Below are positions 51,389-61,553 of a DNA stretch of 64,000 nucleotides, piece after piece. This DNA comes from Nocardioides sp. Root190 (GTDB lineage Bacteria > Actinomycetota > Actinomycetes > Propionibacteriales > Nocardioidaceae). The translations under genes were made by a program, and so were the position numbers. Positions within the stretch are counted from its first letter, which is position 1. The number at the start of each line of letters is the position of its first letter. The DNA is taken from NCBI RefSeq assembly GCF_001428565.1, contig NZ_LMIA01000001.1, positions 395,612-459,611 of the forward strand, read 5' to 3'. The notes beneath the pieces are model-generated. The model ran no database searches. It was not told where the DNA came from and was given only the letters and a program-made list of their open reading frames with translations.

Positions 51389-51409
51389 GGCGCGGGGGCG
51401 CGCGCCTGC

Positions 51410-51772
51410 TCAGACGTCGCGGCCGGTGACCGGGTCGACCCCGGCCTTCGCCTCCAGGACGCGCAGGCGCTCCTCGAAGACGACGGCAGCGCTGATCCGG
51501 GCCCGGACCCGTGCGTGCTCGGCCCGGACCTCCTCCAGGACCGTGCGGGCGGCGGCGACGTCCTCGGGGGAACCGGTCGGAGCGGGTTCCTCGACGCGTC
51601 GCCGCAGCGCCTCGAGCCGCTCCTCCAGGGCCGCGACCTGCGGCCCGATCCGGCCGATCTCGCGCACGGCGTCGCCGAGCCGCTTCTCGAGGTCCTCCAC
51701 CCGGGGGCCGAGCTCGTCCGGCAGTCGGTGGGCGCGGCGCAGGGCGCGCACCAGGTCGCGGGATCGACTCAT
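51410..51772 (-). CDS. Small coiled-coil protein
   Basis: 120 residues from ATG 51772, overlapping the stop of the sialyltransferase-like gene (ATGA). Almost entirely helical with heptads (LGPRVEDLEKRLGDAVREIG, then VAALEERLEALRRRVEE; VLEEVRAEHARVRARISAAV). No signal or membrane segment. No family recognised. The overlap makes it a probable co-expressed partner or scaffold of the glycosyltransferase. Confidence 0.7.
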   Translation of the reverse strand: MSRSRDLVRALRRAHRLPDELGPRVEDLEKRLGDAVREIGRIGPQVAALEERLEALRRRVEEPAPTGSPEDVAAARTVLEEVRAEHARVRARISAAVVFEERLRVLEAKAGVDPVTGRDV

Positions 51773-52461
51773 CGTTGCTCCTCGTGTGCGCGGTCGCTCG
51801 GCCAGAACCGTACCGACCCGTCCTCGATCCAGCCGCGGAGCAGGGCTCCTTCGGCGGCGACCCGGTGCTCGGGCCCGATCTTGCCGGAGGCACCGGACTG
51901 GTAGTCCCAGCGCTGCGGGTCCTCGGCGACGTACGACAGGCCGGTGACCAGCAGGGCGGCGTCCGGGAACAGCCTGCGTGCCAGCCAGGCGGCCGTCGTG
52001 CCGCTCGTCGGGGCAAGGGCCTCGGTGCGCCACGGGAGCCCGAGATCCTCGAGCAACGGCTGCGCGACGAGGTCGTTGGGCGCCACCACGAAGCCGAGAT
52101 CGGCCGGCCAGGACGTCGGCCAGACCTCCGGTCGGTGGTACATCCGCATCGGCTCGAGCATCACGTACAACCGCGACGGGTAGTCGTCGTACAGGCGTCG
52201 GGTGGCGCGCACCAGGCGTGACCAGAGGACGACGTCGGTACGGCGGCCGGCGGCACGGGGCTCGCCCGGCTCGTCAGTGGTGAAGCTGTTGACCCGGACC
52301 ACCAGGTCGCAGGCGTCGATCGCGTCCGCGCGGGCATCGGAGGCCACCAGGGGTGCGTTGCCGACGACGGCGATGGTGCGGACCGGCGTACGACGGGCGT
52401 AGGCCGCCACCAGGTCCCTCAGGACGCCGAGACGGGAGGCGTCCGGGACAGGTGGGGTCAC
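51769..52461 (-). CDS. GT29-like (animal-type) sialyltransferase homologue
   Basis: 230 residues, soluble, no membrane anchor. Three regions match the sialylmotifs of GT29 enzymes in order and spacing: motif L as TIAVVGNAPLV (29-39) with IDACDLVVRVNSF (48-60); motif S as APTSGTTAAWLARRLF (150-165) with LLVTGLSYV (170-178); motif VS as H199-x4-E204. In GT29 the L-motif Asn and the VS His/Glu bind CMP-sialic acid and catalyse transfer. Next to pseB/pseC/pseG it may transfer a nonulosonic acid (inference). It could also be an inactive or different-donor relative. Overlaps the coiled-coil gene by 4 bases; 10 bases separate it from the next upstream gene. Confidence 0.72.
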   Translation of the reverse strand: MTPPVPDASRLGVLRDLVAAYARRTPVRTIAVVGNAPLVASDARADAIDACDLVVRVNSFTTDEPGEPRAAGRRTDVVLWSRLVRATRRLYDDYPSRLYVMLEPMRMYHRPEVWPTSWPADLGFVVAPNDLVAQPLLEDLGLPWRTEALAPTSGTTAAWLARRLFPDAALLVTGLSYVAEDPQRWDYQSGASGKIGPEHRVAAEGALLRGWIEDGSVRFWPSDRAHEEQR

Positions 52462-52471
52462 GCGGGAGATG

Positions 52472-53083
52472 CTACGCAGACTGCGCCTTGCGCCACGCCC
52501 GGCCGGCGTCGCGCTCGGCCTGGAGCTCGGAACGCACGGTGTCGACCTCGGCCTCGAGCTCGGCGACCCGGACGATGGCCTGCCCGGCCCGCTCCTCGGC
52601 GTCGGCGAGGCGGGCGGAGAGCCGCTCGGCAGCGCGCTGCGCCTCGGAGGCGGCGTCGTGCGCCTCGGCCAGCTCCTGACGCGCGTCGGCGAGCTCGGAG
52701 GCAGCGTCGCCGAGACGGCGCTCGAGACGGGAGATGGTGGCGTCGCGGCGGGCGATCTTGCCGGTCATGTCGGCCGCGAACTCGACGTTCTCGGTGGTGC
52801 GGACCTCGGTGAGGTCGGCATAGGACCGCGCCTGGGCGGCACGGTCGCGCGCAGCGTCCTCGCGGGAGGTCATCAGCTCGGAGTGGGTGATCCGGGTGGC
52901 CGTCGCGCCGAGCACGACAGCAGCCACCGCGGCGAGCGTCACGAGCAGCCCGGAACCGGTGGCGGCGGTGCCGGCCACGGCGAGCGCCGCGACCACGATC
53001 AGGAGCACGGCGACCACGAGGCGGGTCGACCGCTGGCGACGGCGGTTTCCGGCGGAGGTGCTGGACCTGACAGGGGAAGTCAT
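52472..53083 (-). CDS. Membrane protein with long C-terminal coiled coil
   Basis: 203 residues. A basic N-terminus, two close membrane helices (LVVAVLLIVVAALAVAG and LLVTLAAVAAVVLGATA, about 22-62), then ~135 residues of near-continuous coiled coil rich in Ala/Glu/Arg (SRLERRLGDAASELADA and on). The coil should be cytosolic. It lies directly upstream of the sialyltransferase-like gene on the same strand and may anchor or organise the glycosylation enzymes; polar-growth scaffold is an alternative. No family recognised. Confidence 0.72.
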   Translation of the reverse strand: MTSPVRSSTSAGNRRRQRSTRLVVAVLLIVVAALAVAGTAATGSGLLVTLAAVAAVVLGATATRITHSELMTSREDAARDRAAQARSYADLTEVRTTENVEFAADMTGKIARRDATISRLERRLGDAASELADARQELAEAHDAASEAQRAAERLSARLADAEERAGQAIVRVAELEAEVDTVRSELQAERDAGRAWRKAQSA

Positions 53084-53161
53084 GTCAGCACGGTATGCCT
53101 CCCGAGGGCCCCTGGGACGGAGGACACGCTCGTCACACCAGTCACACGGGTTACATCACCA

Positions 53162-53226
53162 CGGTAGTCCCGGGCCAAAAGCACCCATTTCGGGCCAGTC
53201 CCGGTGCTTTTGGTCCGGGACTACCG
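53162..53226. repeat. Palindromic element B2
   Basis: 24-bp inverted repeat: left arm 53162-53185 begins CGGTAGTCCCGGGCCAAAAG, right arm 53203-53226 is complementary except for one position that becomes a G-U pair in RNA; loop 17 bases, as in B1 (29369-29435). Arms of B1 and B2 differ at the same site (GGTC versus GGCC) yet both pair. The right arm contains the TAG stop of the DUF3180 gene. This copy lies between two genes on the same strand. Confidence 0.9.
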
Positions 53227-53727
53227 AGAGTCGGGACGGCGGACCCGGCACGAGCGCTCGAGCAGCAACGCCGCCACGACGGCGGCCGCCGCGCAGGCGA
53301 GCGCGATGAGCGACCAGGTGATCCGTTCGTCCGCCCGCTCGGCGGGGTCGCCGATCCAGGAGAGCGCATAGCCGGCGTACCCCCCGCCGACCAGGGCGGC
53401 CACGAGGGCGCTGGCGCGGGCCGCGACCAGGCGGTTGACGGCCTGGTGGGGCTGGAGCCGCTCACGGCGTACGTGCACGGATCGGTGGGTCACCCAGGCG
53501 ACGTAGCCGAGGATCGCCGCCAGGAGCAGCAGGGCGAGGGGTTGGGCAGGCTGAACGAGCGGGGGTACGGCGCCGAGGCGCTCCCAGAGCGGATGGACCG
53601 CCCAGCCGCCCACCAGCCCCACGACGGCCCACCTGACGAGCGTCAGCGGAGTCGTGGGCCGCAGGGAGCCCGTCGGATCGTCGAGCGGCTCGCGATCCGG
53701 TTCCGGCTCCCCGCCGTCGCGGGTCAC
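53221..53727 (-). CDS. DUF3180 membrane protein (Rv3604c-like)
   Basis: 168 residues from GTG 53727, overlapping the folK stop (GTGA). Four membrane helices (LVRWAVVGLVGGWAVH; LALLLLAAILGYVAWV; ASALVAALVGGGYAGYAL; WSLIALACAAAAVVAALL). A DUF3180 protein follows folK in most actinobacteria and precedes the DUF2520-panC genes in M. tuberculosis; here the glycan island separates them. Function unknown. Its stop codon is supplied by palindrome B2. Confidence 0.87.
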   Translation of the reverse strand: MTRDGGEPEPDREPLDDPTGSLRPTTPLTLVRWAVVGLVGGWAVHPLWERLGAVPPLVQPAQPLALLLLAAILGYVAWVTHRSVHVRRERLQPHQAVNRLVAARASALVAALVGGGYAGYALSWIGDPAERADERITWSLIALACAAAAVVAALLLERSCRVRRPDSR

Positions 53728-54293
53728 TCGAGCCCGAGGACCAGATCGGGGCGCGGGATGAGACCGGCGGTGCCGGCCTTCGCCAGGAGCTCGGCGATCG
53801 GGCCGCGGTCCAGGAACTCCGCGTCCGGCTCGAGGTCGAGCCACGGCTGGAGCACGAAGGACCGCTCGTGGGCGCGCGGGTGCGGGAGCGTGAGCTCCTC
53901 CTTGTCGCTGCGCCGGTCGCCCACCACGATCAGGTCGACGTCGAGGGTCCGCGGCGCGTTCTTGACCTCGCTGCGCATGCGGTCGAAGGCGTCCTCGACG
54001 GCGTGCGCACGGTCCAGCAGCCGGTGCGCCGACAGCGTGGTGTCGGCCAGCACGACGGCGTTGAAGAAGGTCTGGGAGTCCTCCGGGCAGTCGACCGGGG
54101 CCGACTCGTAGACCGGGGAGACGCCGGTGACCCACACGTTGGGGGTGTCCGCGAGCGCGTCGACGCCGCCCTGCAGGTTGGCGAACCTCTCACCGAGGTT
54201 CGACCCGAGCGCGATCACCACCCGGCGAATCGGTCGCATCTCACCGGTGAGGGTGTCCGCGTCGATGATGTTCGGGTTGGGGGTCTCGGTCAT
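53724..54293 (-). CDS. folK: 2-amino-4-hydroxy-6-hydroxymethyldihydropteridine pyrophosphokinase
   Basis: 189 residues. Transfers pyrophosphate from ATP to hydroxymethyl-dihydropterin in folate synthesis. VVIALGSNLGERFANLQ, SPVYESAPVDCPEDSQTFFN, the PRTLDVDLIVVGD metal site and LPHPRAHERSFVLQP are all canonical. The first ~20 residues precede the fold. ATG 54293 overlaps the folB stop (ATGA). Confidence 0.97.
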   Translation of the reverse strand: MTETPNPNIIDADTLTGEMRPIRRVVIALGSNLGERFANLQGGVDALADTPNVWVTGVSPVYESAPVDCPEDSQTFFNAVVLADTTLSAHRLLDRAHAVEDAFDRMRSEVKNAPRTLDVDLIVVGDRRSDKEELTLPHPRAHERSFVLQPWLDLEPDAEFLDRGPIAELLAKAGTAGLIPRPDLVLGLE

Positions 54294-54700
54294 GGCTGGG
54301 GCCTGGGCCTTTCAGGTTCGGTTCCCGCTGCGCCCGCCACCTCGCGGTGTCGGGTGATCGTGAGCCGTACGTCGTCGAACGTCGCCTGGATGGGAGCGTC
54401 CGGCTTGTGCACGGTGACTCGCGCCCATTCAACACGACCGTCCAACAGCGCGACATCGGCTATCCGCTGGGCAAGGGTCTCGATCAGGTCGACCGGGTCC
54501 CTCTGGACGGCGGCCACGACCCTGTCGACGAGGCCGCCGTAGTCCACGGTCTCGGCGAGGTCGTCACTCGCGGCGGCAGGGCGTGTGTCCACGCCCAGGG
54601 TCAGGTCGATGACGAAGACCTGACCGTCGCGCCGCTCGTGTCCGAAGACGCCGTGGTGGGCGAAGCACTCGATGCCGAGGATGCTCAGCTCATCGGTCAT
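54290..54700 (-). CDS. folB: Dihydroneopterin aldolase
   Basis: 136 residues. ILGIECFAHHGVFGHERRDG, the DYGGLVDRVV segment, LIETLAQRIAD (catalytic Glu region) and VTVHKPDAPI are the family signature. Converts dihydroneopterin to hydroxymethyl-dihydropterin. The last ~15 residues are a Pro/Arg tail. Overlaps folP and folK by 4 bases each. Confidence 0.97.
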   Translation of the reverse strand: MTDELSILGIECFAHHGVFGHERRDGQVFVIDLTLGVDTRPAAASDDLAETVDYGGLVDRVVAAVQRDPVDLIETLAQRIADVALLDGRVEWARVTVHKPDAPIQATFDDVRLTITRHREVAGAAGTEPERPRPQP

Positions 54701-55596
54701 GCCTGCTCCTCTGCCGCGCCCGTTGCCCGATCAACGGTGTGTCCGGTCCACTGTGCCGCAACGGCGAGCCCATCGCGATGGGCGCGCACATCGTGGACCC
54801 TCAGGCACCACACCGGTGCACCGCCCATCCCGGCTCCGAGCAGGGCCGAGAGCGCGATGCCGGCGGCCTCGCGCTCCCCCACCGCACGCGGCTCACCGTG
54901 CTCGTCGGCCAGCAGGCGCCCGAGGAAGGTCTTGCGGCTCGCCCCGACCAGCAGCGGGAAGCCCAGCTCGGCGAGCACGTCGAGGCGGCGCACCAGCTCC
55001 CAGTTGTGCTCGGCGAGCTTGGCGAAGCCGAGCCCCGGGTCGAGCACGATCCTCTCGTCCGCCACGCCTGCCGCCCGGATCGCGGAGACCCGCTCGGCCA
55101 GCTCGGCCCTGACCGCGGCGACCACGCCCTCAGGGCCGTAGTCGGTGAAATCCTGCATGGTGGCGCTGTGCGCCCGCCAGTGCATGGCGACGTACGTCGC
55201 GCCGGTCTGCGCGGCGACGTCGAGGATCTCCGGGTCGGCGAGGCCGCCGGAGACGTCGTTGATGATCGTGGCGCCGGCCTCCACGGCTCGCGCAGCGACC
55301 GTGGCGCGCATGGTGTCGACCGAGACGGTGGCACCCCGGGCGGCCAGCGCCTCGATGACGGGGACGACGCGCCCCAGCTCGTCGGCGAGCAGCGGCCTGG
55401 TCGCGCCGGGCCGGGTTGACTCGCCACCGACGTCGAGGAGGTCCGCACCATCGGCGAGGAGCGAGAGCCCGTGCGCGATCGCACGTCCCGTGTCGTCGTA
55501 GCGTCCGCCGTCGGAGAAGGAGTCAGGCGTGACGTTGACGACCCCCATCACGAGTGGCAGACCGGTCACCCGGACGACCCTATCGAGGTCGCGCAT
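54697..55596 (-). CDS. folP: Dihydropteroate synthase
   Basis: 299 residues. Joins the pterin pyrophosphate and p-aminobenzoate; sulfonamide target. VMGVVNVTPDSFSDGG, DVGGESTRPGA, IINDVSGG, MHWRAHSATM, VLDPGLGFAK, LVGASRKTFLG and VRVHDV mark a complete TIM-barrel enzyme. An unrelated small gene separates it from folE, which is unusual for this cluster. Confidence 0.97.
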   Translation of the reverse strand: MRDLDRVVRVTGLPLVMGVVNVTPDSFSDGGRYDDTGRAIAHGLSLLADGADLLDVGGESTRPGATRPLLADELGRVVPVIEALAARGATVSVDTMRATVAARAVEAGATIINDVSGGLADPEILDVAAQTGATYVAMHWRAHSATMQDFTDYGPEGVVAAVRAELAERVSAIRAAGVADERIVLDPGLGFAKLAEHNWELVRRLDVLAELGFPLLVGASRKTFLGRLLADEHGEPRAVGEREAAGIALSALLGAGMGGAPVWCLRVHDVRAHRDGLAVAAQWTGHTVDRATGAAEEQA

Positions 55597-55614
55597 CGCT
55601 GCGCGACGCGGACG

Positions 55615-56049
55615 TCACTCGGGAACGACGACCACCCCGGACGGCCAAGAGGTACGACGTTCCTCGCGGGCGATCGCCACCCAGTCGACGACACTCGGGC
55701 CCTCCGGCTCCACCCCCGGGCCGCGCGCGACCTGCGGGTCGAGCTCGAGCTCGGCGCAGAAGGCCTCGACGTCGGTCGCGTCGAGGCGTCGCGCGAGGTC
55801 GTGGGCGTGCCGGGTCGCTGCGCCCAGCGTCCGGTAGCGGAAGACCACGAGCGGCGCGCCGTCGGAACGTGAGAGCAGGATGACGTCGCAGAACCGGCGG
55901 GGATCGTCCAGCTCGCCCCACTCGCCCATGTTGAGCAGGCTCTGGACGAACCCGCGCACCCACAGGCGGACACGTCCGACAGGTCCCAGGCGGGGGTACT
56001 CCGCCCGCACCGCGAACCAGCGGGCGGCCGACGGCCCAGGAGCCGTCAT
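55615..56049 (-). CDS. Conserved hypothetical protein between folE and folP
   Basis: 144 residues from ATG 56049. No membrane helix, signal or cofactor motif. A tryptophan/arginine-rich first half (RLWVRGFVQSLLNMGEWGEL), a Cys in RRFCDVILLSRSDGAP and a mixed alpha/beta tail with a Trp/Pro end. No family recognised. The spacing (8 bases to folE, 18 to folP) puts it in the folate transcript. Confidence 0.7.
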   Translation of the reverse strand: MTAPGPSAARWFAVRAEYPRLGPVGRVRLWVRGFVQSLLNMGEWGELDDPRRFCDVILLSRSDGAPLVVFRYRTLGAATRHAHDLARRLDATDVEAFCAELELDPQVARGPGVEPEGPSVVDWVAIAREERRTSWPSGVVVVPE

Positions 56050-56057
56050 CGGACCGC

Positions 56058-56675
56058 TCAGCCGCGGGCGCTGTGGATCAGCGCCATCGCCTCGGCGCGG
56101 GTGCTGGCGTTGTGCATGATGCCGCGGACCGCGGAGGTGATCGTGCGGGCGCCGGCCTTGCGGACGCCGCGCATGGTCATGCACAGGTGCTCCGCCTCGA
56201 TCACGACGATCACACCACGGGCCTCGAGGAGCTCCATGAGCGAGTCGGCCACCTGCGTGGTCAACCGCTCCTGGACCTGCGGGCGCTTGGCGTAGACGTC
56301 GACCAGGCGGGCCAGCTTGGACAGGCCCGTGATCTTGCCCGACTCGGCCGGGATGTAGCCGACGTGGGCGACACCCGTGAACGGCACCAGGTGGTGCTCG
56401 CACATCGACCACAGCTCGATGTCGCGCACGAGCACCATCTCGTCGTGTCCCAGGTCGAAGGTCGTGGTGAGCACGTCCTCCGCCGTCATCCGCAGGCCCT
56501 GGGTCAGCTCGGCGTAGGCGCGGGCGACCCGGTCCGGGGTGTCCCTCAACCCCTCGCGCTCGGGGTCCTCGCCGATGGCGGCGAGGAGCTCGCGCACGGC
56601 GGCAGCGGCACGGTCGTGGTCGAAGAAGGGCACGGACCCAGGCGCCCGGTCGGGGATGGTGATCGGATCAGCCAT
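56058..56675 (-). CDS. folE: GTP cyclohydrolase I
   Basis: 205 residues. First step of pterin synthesis. Zinc ligands are in [11 protein letters not shown] (Cys and His) and [11 protein letters not shown] (His/Cys); [20 protein letters not shown] and RPQVQERLT are canonical. It begins three bases after ftsH ends, so the folate genes probably read on from ftsH. Confidence 0.97.
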   Translation of the reverse strand: MADPITIPDRAPGSVPFFDHDRAAAAVRELLAAIGEDPEREGLRDTPDRVARAYAELTQGLRMTAEDVLTTTFDLGHDEMVLVRDIELWSMCEHHLVPFTGVAHVGYIPAESGKITGLSKLARLVDVYAKRPQVQERLTTQVADSLMELLEARGVIVVIEAEHLCMTMRGVRKAGARTITSAVRGIMHNASTRAEAMALIHSARG

Positions 56676-56678
56676 GGC

Positions 56679-58742
<2,064 letters not shown>

Positions 58743-58893
58743 TGACTTACTCGCTCCCCGTATTCACGATCAGGATTTGACGACGGTACACGTCGCACTG
58801 GACCTCATTCTGTCCGGTCCATGGTGACGGGCCGCACTGGAGTCGCCGGAGCGGTCCCCCTGAGATCGAACGGGCGGGAGGTCCGGGAGGTTC

Positions 58894-58926
58894 CCGAACC
58901 CTTGCCGAACCCTTGCCGAACCCTCG
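58894..58926. repeat. 11-bp triple tandem repeat after hpt
   Basis: CCGAACCCTTG, CCGAACCCTTG and CCGAACCCTCG in a row, two bases past the hpt stop, within the 186-base hpt-ftsH gap. The rest of that gap shows no gene or strong hairpin. The repeat may be slippage-generated; no function assigned. Confidence 0.7.
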
Positions 58927-58928
58927 CC

Positions 58929-59480
58929 TCAGGAGTAGACGGCGGGAGAAAGGGTCCCGATGTCACGCAGGTTGCGGTAGCGCTCGCGGTAGTCCAGGCC
59001 GTAGCCGACGACGAACTCGTTGGGGATGTCCCAGCCGACGTACTTCACCTCGACCGGCATCTGCAGCGCCTCGGGCTTGCGCAGGAGCGTGGCGATCTCG
59101 ACGCTCGCCGGGTTGCGCGAGCCCAGGTTGGAGGTCAGCCACGACAGGGTCAGGCCGGTGTCGATGATCTCGTCGACGATGAGGACGTGGCGACCGCTGA
59201 TGTCGGCGTCGAGGTCCTTGAGGATCCGCACCACGCCGGAGGACTTGGTGCCCGAGCCGTAGGACGACACCGCCATCCAGTCCATCTCGACGTGCTTGTC
59301 GAGCGCGCGGGACAGGTCGGCCATGACCATCACCGCGCCGCGCAGGACACCGACCAGCACGAGGTCCTTGCCGTGGTAGTCGCGGCTGATCTCGGCGGCC
59401 ATCTCGGCGATCCGGGCCTGGATCTGGGCCTCGGTGAAGAGCACCTCGACCAGGTCGTCCCCGACGTCTGCTGCGTCCAT
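58929..59480 (-). CDS. hpt: Hypoxanthine phosphoribosyltransferase
   Basis: 183 residues. Purine salvage: hypoxanthine/guanine plus PRPP to IMP/GMP. PRPP-binding motif VLIVDEIIDTGLTL, LVGVLRGAVMVMADL, SSYGSGTKSSG flexible loop and VKYVGWDIPNEFVVGYGLDY base-binding region. It follows tilS by 5 bases; tilS-hpt-ftsH order is widely conserved in bacteria. Confidence 0.97.
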   Translation of the reverse strand: MDAADVGDDLVEVLFTEAQIQARIAEMAAEISRDYHGKDLVLVGVLRGAVMVMADLSRALDKHVEMDWMAVSSYGSGTKSSGVVRILKDLDADISGRHVLIVDEIIDTGLTLSWLTSNLGSRNPASVEIATLLRKPEALQMPVEVKYVGWDIPNEFVVGYGLDYRERYRNLRDIGTLSPAVYS

Positions 59481-59485
59481 GGACG

Positions 59486-60466
59486 TCAGCCTGCCACAGC
59501 CGTCGGACGGAACCGGAGGTGGGAGCGCCCGGCGTACGCCGTGACGTGGCCGGGGAGCTGGACCTCCCCGTTGATCGCCCCCAGGGCGAGCTGGTGGAGG
59601 GCCGTGACGTGGACGTGGAAGAGCTCCGCGTCGCGCGCCCCGGCGGCCAGTGCCGCCAGGCGCAGGACCCGGGTCCCCACCGCCCGGGGCAGCTCCTCCA
59701 GCTCCTCGCGGTCCACACCCTCGGGGCCGACGACACGCTCGAACGCCGTCTGCGCGATCGCGTCGAGGGCCTGGACGTCGTCGCGCACCTGGTCGGCGGT
59801 GCGGGCCAGGGTGGCCGTGATCCCGGGGCCGAGCTCGTCCTCCAGGACGGGCAGCACCCTTCGGCGCACCCGGACCCGGGCGAACCCGGGATCCTCGTTG
59901 TGCGGGTCCTCCCAGAAGTCGACCCCCTCCGCGAGGCAGGCGGCAACGGTGTCGGCGCGGGCGACGTCCAGCAGCGGCCGGTCGTAGCCCTCGAAGCTGC
60001 GTCTCATCCCGGCGATGCTGCGGGGCCCCGAACCACGGGCGAGCCCGAGGAGAACGGTCTCGGCCTGGTCGTCGCGGGTGTGCCCGAGCAGCACCGACTC
60101 GGCACCGAAGTGCTCGCGGAGCTGTCCGAGGACCTCGTAGCGGGCACGACGGGCTGCGGCCTCGACGCCGAGACCGGCCGGGTCGACCTGGACCCGTGCC
60201 GTGGCGGTCTCGTCGACACCCAGGGAGGCCATCTGCGCCACCACCCGTACGGCGTGCTCGGCGGAGCCGTCCTGGAGGCCGTGGTCGACCGTCACGCCGA
60301 CCACGCGCAGTCCCGGTCTGCGGGCCTCGAAGACGGTGGCGCTGAGCAGCGCGAGCGAGTCCGCGCCACCGGAGCAGGCCACCATCACCGTCATGCCGGG
60401 CTCCCAGGACCCCAGCGAGCGTCGTACCCCGTGACGAACCGCGGCGACGGCGGGGTGCAGGCCCAT
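59486..60466 (-). CDS. tilS: tRNA(Ile)-lysidine synthetase
   Basis: 326 residues from ATG 60466, sharing one base with the previous stop (TGATG). PP-loop MVACSGGADSLALLSA, VTVDHGLQDGSAEHA, and LLGHTRDDQAETVLLGLARGS are canonical. Converts C34 of tRNA-Ile(CAU) to lysidine so it reads AUA. It is the short form without a full C-terminal domain, usual in actinobacteria. Confidence 0.95.
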   Translation of the reverse strand: MGLHPAVAAVRHGVRRSLGSWEPGMTVMVACSGGADSLALLSATVFEARRPGLRVVGVTVDHGLQDGSAEHAVRVVAQMASLGVDETATARVQVDPAGLGVEAAARRARYEVLGQLREHFGAESVLLGHTRDDQAETVLLGLARGSGPRSIAGMRRSFEGYDRPLLDVARADTVAACLAEGVDFWEDPHNEDPGFARVRVRRRVLPVLEDELGPGITATLARTADQVRDDVQALDAIAQTAFERVVGPEGVDREELEELPRAVGTRVLRLAALAAGARDAELFHVHVTALHQLALGAINGEVQLPGHVTAYAGRSHLRFRPTAVAG

Positions 60467-61515
60467 CAGCCGAGGACGCGCCGGACCCAGCCCTCGGGGT
60501 CGCTCAGCTCGGCCTTGCTCGGGAGGTGGTCGGGGCTCGCCCAGACGGCGTTGAACTCCTCCATGCCGACCTTGTCGACGACCGCGCGGACGAACGTCGC
60601 GCCGTCGCGGTACTGCGCCATCTTGGCCTCGAGGCCGAGCAGGCGGCGCAGGAGCCGGTCGAGGGTGCCGACACCCTTGCGGCGCTGGGTGAACTTCTTG
60701 CGGATCGCGTCCACGCTCGGGATCACGGTCGGGCCGACGTCGTCCATGACCACGTCGGCGTGGCCCTCGAGCAGCGACATCATGCCGGTGACGCGGTCCA
60801 GCACCTCGCGCTGCTCCGGGGTGCTGAACATGTCGACGATGCTGCCGCCGCTGCGCCCGGCCCTGATCGCCTCGCTGACCCGCTCGAACCCGCCGTCGAG
60901 GAAGCTCGCCGGCTCCACCGCGTCGCTGATCGCACGGATCTCGGAGAACAGGTGGTCGCGCATCCACGGCACCGCCGTGAACTGCACCCGGTGGGTCTCC
61001 TCGTGCAGGCAGACCCACAGGCGGAAGTCGTGCGGGTCGACCTCGAGCTCGCGCTCGACGTGGACGATGTTGGGCGCCACCAGCAGCAGGCGACCGTGGG
61101 GCTCGTGGAACGGGTCGAACTGGCCCAGGACCTTGCCCGCGAGGAAGCCCAGCAGCCCGCCGACCTCGGCGCCGGTGATCTTCGAACCGATCCGGACCCC
61201 CATCGCGGACGGCGGCTTGCTCTCGACGAGCTTCTCCATCATCGGTCGGGTCGCCACCGCGAAGCCCTCCGCGTTGGCCCGGACCCAGCCCGGACGGTCC
61301 ACCACGAGGATCGGCGCGGTGCCGTCGGGCGCGTCCAGGCCCGTGAAGTCGCGGACCAGGCCGGTCGAACGGTTGGCGCCCGCGCGCAGCTCGGCGACCG
61401 CGTCGTCGGCCTCGGGGCGGGTGACCACCGGGCCCTCGCCGGCCAGGCGTGAGCCGAGCGCGATGGCGAACTCCCAGTCGACCATGGAGGGCAGTTCGGC
61501 GCTCGGTGCAGGCAT
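60466..61515 (-). CDS. Zinc-dependent metalloprotease-like protein (DUF2342)
   Basis: 349 residues. HExxH motif in VCLHEETHRVQF with a downstream Glu in EGHADVVMDDV as possible third ligand, plus a C-terminal RRKGVGTLDRLLRRLLGLE. This is the actinobacterial DUF2342 family (Rv3626c), sometimes labelled F420-biosynthesis-associated. Activity is not established. It sits between dacB and tilS as in mycobacteria, 38 bases after dacB. Confidence 0.88.
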   Translation of the reverse strand: MPAPSAELPSMVDWEFAIALGSRLAGEGPVVTRPEADDAVAELRAGANRSTGLVRDFTGLDAPDGTAPILVVDRPGWVRANAEGFAVATRPMMEKLVESKPPSAMGVRIGSKITGAEVGGLLGFLAGKVLGQFDPFHEPHGRLLLVAPNIVHVERELEVDPHDFRLWVCLHEETHRVQFTAVPWMRDHLFSEIRAISDAVEPASFLDGGFERVSEAIRAGRSGGSIVDMFSTPEQREVLDRVTGMMSLLEGHADVVMDDVGPTVIPSVDAIRKKFTQRRKGVGTLDRLLRRLLGLEAKMAQYRDGATFVRAVVDKVGMEEFNAVWASPDHLPSKAELSDPEGWVRRVLG

Positions 61516-61553
61516 GGACAGAGGGTAGTTGGTGGTCGGTGGCGCTGGCTCGG

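Noticed and set aside
51389..51406. GGCGCG/CGCGCC hairpin between the GT-C-like gene and the coiled-coil gene
   Set aside because: A 6-bp all-GC stem is expected by chance at this base composition; not called as a terminator.
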